A stretch of DNA of 64,000 nt from Siderastrea radians (lineage: Eukaryota; Cnidaria; Anthozoa; Scleractinia; Rhizangiidae), in NCBI GenBank assembly GCA_964017195.1, contig OZ024890.1:51329593-51393592 (forward strand), in the 5' to 3' direction. Below, one piece after another: positions 61,501 through 64,000 of the stretch. A program made the translations under genes and the position numbers. The notes beneath the pieces are model-generated. The model made no database searches, had not been told where the DNA came from, and was given only the letters and a program-made list of their open reading frames with translations. Each line of letters starts with the position of its first letter. Positions within the stretch are counted from its first letter, which is position 1.

Positions 61501-63886
61501 TTAAGTCGCGTTAATTTTTGCGAGCGTTAATTTCTGTGTTGTTAATAAAGTGGAGCGTTAAATCAGCGACCTTTAGTTCTATCCTTTTAATCCCACATTT
61601 CTGGATCCATTCCAGACATTATTGAAACCTAGAATACAATAGTTTCCCACATTTAAGCAGAATTTAACGCACATTGTCTGTAAAGACACTCCCTTAAACA
61701 CCTGTAGATCTGTTTTATTCGGATTTTTAAATTCAGTGATATCATAAAATAGATTTGTTCCAGTTGTGACCACAAACTGTTTCTCTGTGTCAATCGCGTT
61801 AAAATCCCTTATTTTGGAATTTTGCCCCCTCTTTCGCGTTAATTTCCTTTATTGGGGAGTAATTTTTCCTTCACTTTGTGCTAATTTAAGTCGCGTTAAT
61901 TTCAAATACCTTAGTTAACACATGCGCTAATTTCCTATAATAAGGTATCTCGTTTCATAATTATTTGCTTCTTTCTTTTTGTAGTTCACCCTGTTGTGGT
62001 AAATAATCCCGTTGTCGTTGCTCATTCAGTACTCAGAATGCTATTTACGTAGACAGAATAACACGGTAATTTGTGTGGGGACTTATAATCGGAGGATGGG
62101 AAGCCCATTCGTGGGGGGGGGGTTGGGGGTTATTATCGGAGGCCTTACTGAGAATTAGCTTAGGGGGGAGCTTATATTCGGAAGGGCTTATTTTCGAAGG
62201 GGGCCTAATATCGGAATTTGACGGTATAACCTATGTGCAAAGCAACCACGCGCTCTACAGCTCATATAGTGTGTCAAAGAGAAATCGATTGAGCTGAGCT
62301 TTGGTGTCATTCCGAGTTGGTTGGAAGGAATTTGCATTAGCCTGAGAAAACAGCCGACGTTTTGCGAGGTCGCCACTGACTTGAGCCCTCGCAAAACGAC
62401 GTCTGAGTAACAAGCGCGGAAATTCCATACTGATGATGTGTTACTACCCAGATCTAGGTAGTGCTTCTGATTGGTTGAAACGAAATTCCCTCGCGTTTCA
62501 ACCAATCAGAAGCACTCAGCCTAGATCTGGGTAGTGACACGTCATCAGTATGGAATTTTGCGCTCGTTACTCAGACGTCGTTTTGCGAGGGCTCAAGTGG
62601 TGACCTCGAGAAACGTTGGCTGTTTTCTCAGGCTAAATTGCATCAGCACGAAGCCTGTGGGTGCCCTGTGACTTGTCCAGTAATGATGGATGCGTGGATT
62701 GCTGGGGCGAGTTTTGCTGACTTAAAACAGTCTTATAATTCGCGACGGCAACATAATGGCTGAGAAAATGTTGTGTTGAAACAACACAACAAAACGATAC
62801 AATACTTCACTCACACGGTATACCATCATTACGAGACAAAGCAAAGCAACATATATACTGGCAGCGGCGTTTTTTCAGTAACATTATTAGACTCTTATTA
62901 GAGTACACAAATGAATTAATGTCCACCTGGTCGATAACATCGAGCAGTTCCGTGGTAATCTGGTCAGAATTGGCCGACACCAAACACACTGGTTTGGACT
63001 TTAAAATTCTGTGATGAAGTTCCTTGGGACCAATAACGTCTGCTATTAACACCATTACTCCACCTGCGTATAAAAGAACATATTATAAAGAAGTTATGAG
63101 TATAAATGAAAAAATGCTACGTAAGGGTAGATTTCAAGAAATTGATAAAATTATAAAGAAATCTGACTTAAACATTTGCCACAAAATCAATTTGGTGCCA
63201 AAGGTGGTTTGTGGCATTGTGTAAAGTGTCTGTACTGCAATCGGGCGAAACCTGATTAGGAAAAGTTTGTCAAGATTTCTTGCGCCAGGACAGAGCAAAC
63301 ATTAAAACATGAACAAACGCGTAATGGTCATTATCCAAAAGATAAGAAGGGGGTTTTAGGGTGATAACTTGTGTTTGATAAACCAGTTAATATCAAAAGC
63401 TGGAAATGTCGACAATAACCGCGGCTGAATCACCAATCGCTTCTCAAAGAAAGAAATGTTAACGACTGTTAACCGACCTGCTCTTAAACACGCAGCTTGT
63501 ATCAGCCAGTATTCGGGAATTGCGGGTAAAATCACCATCACTCGGTCTCCTGGTTTAATATCAGCTGCTGTGTACAACACGTTAGCAGTCCTGAAAAGAA
63601 AAGACTATAAATGAATTGATGGAGATCGGATGAAGTTCATCCGCTAGTCCGCCGTTGCAAATATTAAAGCACATTAGCTCTCCTTTCAGGGAGCTCCACG
63701 CAAGTTGATTGCTTTGTTTCTTTTTTTCTTTTTGTTTTTTTTTCGTTAGAGTATTTCGAAAAATAGGGTCAGTATCTTGTCTTACTTTTTAGAGTTAAAA
63801 GCAAGATCTTGAAAGCTCCACTTGACCTCGTCACCGTCACCATCAATCCACCACAGAGCTGGAGTGTCGCTTTGCTTTTTGCCTTC
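50155..63886 (-). CDS. Acyl-CoA synthetase, medium-chain (ACSM-like), right-hand paralogue
   Basis: Intron-split leftward gene whose first exons lie beyond the right edge. Exons, 5' to 3': 63786-63886 (TPALWWIDGDGDEVKWSFQD), 63478-63590 (GDRVMVILPAIPEYWLIQ), 62927-63063 (IGPKELHHRIL, LLDVIDQV), 59639-59693 (WLSFENLF), 51138-51259 (AMP-binding loop FFSSGTTGNGKMVEHS) and 50155-50509. The last has W-tract and aromatic motifs ending VELWDYYGQTET, the conserved adenylation motif. Every junction has AG/GT. Exons match the left paralogue in length. Exons after YGQTET are not found further left on this strand, while C-terminal exons occur inverted at 42-45 kb, so the gene may be broken. It would activate medium-chain acids. 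Confidence 0.8.
51741..51884. repeat. Foldback (MITE-like) repeat
   Basis: aaataaagaagcctcgactg at 51741-51760 is the reverse complement of 51865-51884. The internal sequence is partly palindromic. It is non-coding and lies in an intron region. Confidence 0.75.
52174..53688 (-). pseudogene. Crypton-type tyrosine recombinase (DUF3504-like), broken
   Basis: Exon 1 (about 53600-53688) starts MSSAEIDEI and ends near WAVRVFE before a gtaag donor. Exon 2 (from about 53372) continues AWCRERKIARSLHEMTNKEL. The C-terminal part carries tyrosine-recombinase motifs: NHSVRA and then MAISGHRSEASLRNY with the candidate catalytic Tyr. Such Crypton-derived proteins are common in animals, including the ancestors of the ZMYM2/QRICH1 domain. 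Two lesions are visible: an in-frame TGA at about 52985 and a frameshift between about 52560 and 52490. It lies in an intron of the ACSM-like gene. The copy is dead unless the sequence is in error. Confidence 0.78.
53986..54704 (+). pseudogene. CR1/jockey-like reverse transcriptase fragment
   Basis: The first frame contains ALEVGKTTGPDEIAAKLLK and SLPSEWKLANGVPV. It is then interrupted by a gttacaacct microsatellite (54176-54235) that shifts the frame. The second frame resumes with NYRPISLLPIVSKVLE, LQHGFCTGRSCVTNLLEAF, IYLDMSKAFDKVSHRRL and TSGVPQGSILGP, motifs of the finger and palm region of non-LTR reverse transcriptases. It breaks off after the GVPQGS motif, before the catalytic YADD. 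Confidence 0.85.
54176..54235. repeat. gttacaacct microsatellite inside the LINE fragment
   Basis: Tandem ttacaacctg units; their expansion splits the reverse-transcriptase frame. Confidence 0.85.
54705..59638. other. Intron-scale, gene-poor stretch
   Basis: No intact gene is recognised. Short open frames at 55288-55506 (MKKRAPAVLDFLATVVLQLS) and 56366-56608 have no assigned family and may be transposon scraps. An (AC)n run lies at 58564-58591, and inverted 'gagattgac...tctgggtac' phrases occur around 59040-59180. The region lies between exons of the right ACSM-like gene. Confidence 0.45.
58564..58591. repeat. (AC)n microsatellite
   Basis: An uninterrupted ac dinucleotide run of about 28 bp. 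Confidence 0.95.
60497..61271. repeat. Large foldback element with nested inverted repeats
   Basis: The outer arms gggccatccagg...cagataaaacggg (60497-60555) and cccgttttatctg...gggcc (61209-61271) are reverse complements with some gaps. Inner pairs include ttacctcggtgtaagaac (60829) against gttcttacaccgaggta (60946), and ataagcctttcccgcg (60720) against cgcgggaaaggcttat (61111). An acidic Ser/Glu-rich open frame (about 60990-61192, MADTSEESSSESSDSISS) lies within and may be a first exon carried by the element. Confidence 0.65.
61480..61930. repeat. Repeat with recurrent 'gcgttaattt' phrases
   Basis: taagtcgcgttaattt and variants appear several times at 61501-61525, 61836-61850 and 61890-61905, suggesting internally repeated non-autonomous sequence. 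Confidence 0.4.
62339..62635. repeat. 297-bp near-perfect foldback (MITE) element
   Basis: It starts tagcctgagaaaacagc and ends with its complement gctgttttctcaggcta. Pairing extends through most of the element (for example tgcttctgattggttgaaac opposite gtttcaaccaatcagaagca). It is a compact non-autonomous palindromic element in an intron region. Confidence 0.85.
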
Positions 63887-64000
63887 CTGCAACAAATTAG
63901 GCCATGAAAAAAGTGACGACGGAAATCGATCAAGACATGGAGACGATTCATCTTTGGTGATCATTTCCTTATTCCTCACCACCCTAATGTTTTATAATGC

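Overview
The window is eukaryotic genomic DNA, most likely from a cnidarian (an anthozoan such as a stony coral). The flanks are AT-rich and gene-poor, with intron-split exons, fragments of LINE and Crypton elements and many foldback repeats. That taxonomic call is an inference from repeat style and gene type; nothing here names the species.

The centre (18139-39966, 21,828 bp) is one complete Polinton/Maverick (adintovirus-like) provirus. It starts 5'-AG, ends CT-3', has terminal inverted repeats of about 0.37 and 0.49 kb, and is bounded by a perfect 6-bp target duplication (caagta, 18133-18138 and 39967-39972). It inserted into a host repeat, and a second, inverted copy of that repeat at about 15.4-17.1 kb shows the locus without the insertion. 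The element carries the expected virus set, apparently undamaged: retroviral-type integrase with a chromodomain, protein-primed family B DNA polymerase, adenain-like cysteine protease, FtsK/HerA-type packaging ATPase, double jelly-roll major capsid protein and two tandem minor capsid (penton-like) paralogues. It also has a phospholipase A2-like capsid protein, a GRF zinc-finger protein, a run of tiny arginine-rich core proteins (one only 58 aa), a glycine-rich protein and a Y/N/K-repeat basic protein. Almost everything reads rightwards; only the SLOG gene and the basic-repeat gene(s) read leftwards. TATAAAA-type boxes recur 40-110 nt before starts, often inside the previous gene.

Three components are unusual. 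(1) A protein with SLOG (Rossmann-type nucleotide-binding) motifs at 20031-20723 shares the element with a two-transmembrane protein at 30049-30735 whose layout resembles SLATT effectors. In prokaryotic conflict systems SLOG sensors and SLATT effectors are partners, so this may be a virus-borne nucleotide-signalling module. (2) A tRNA-like gene at 28331-28415 has perfect A and B boxes and a T-run terminator, but its anticodon arm is replaced by a long hairpin. (3) At least six small basic proteins share an Arg-rich segment followed by RGG or GEG, a probable maturation site for the element's protease.

The host flanks contain two paralogous acyl-CoA synthetase (ACSM-like) genes on the minus strand with matching exon lengths (1153-9083 and 50155-63886), and four C-terminal exons of the same family on the plus strand (42107-44810), which implies an inversion or a displaced fragment. 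Other flank features are an internally deleted L1-like LINE (47836-49648), a CR1/jockey-like reverse transcriptase fragment (53986-54704), a broken Crypton-type tyrosine recombinase (52174-53688) and several foldback elements.
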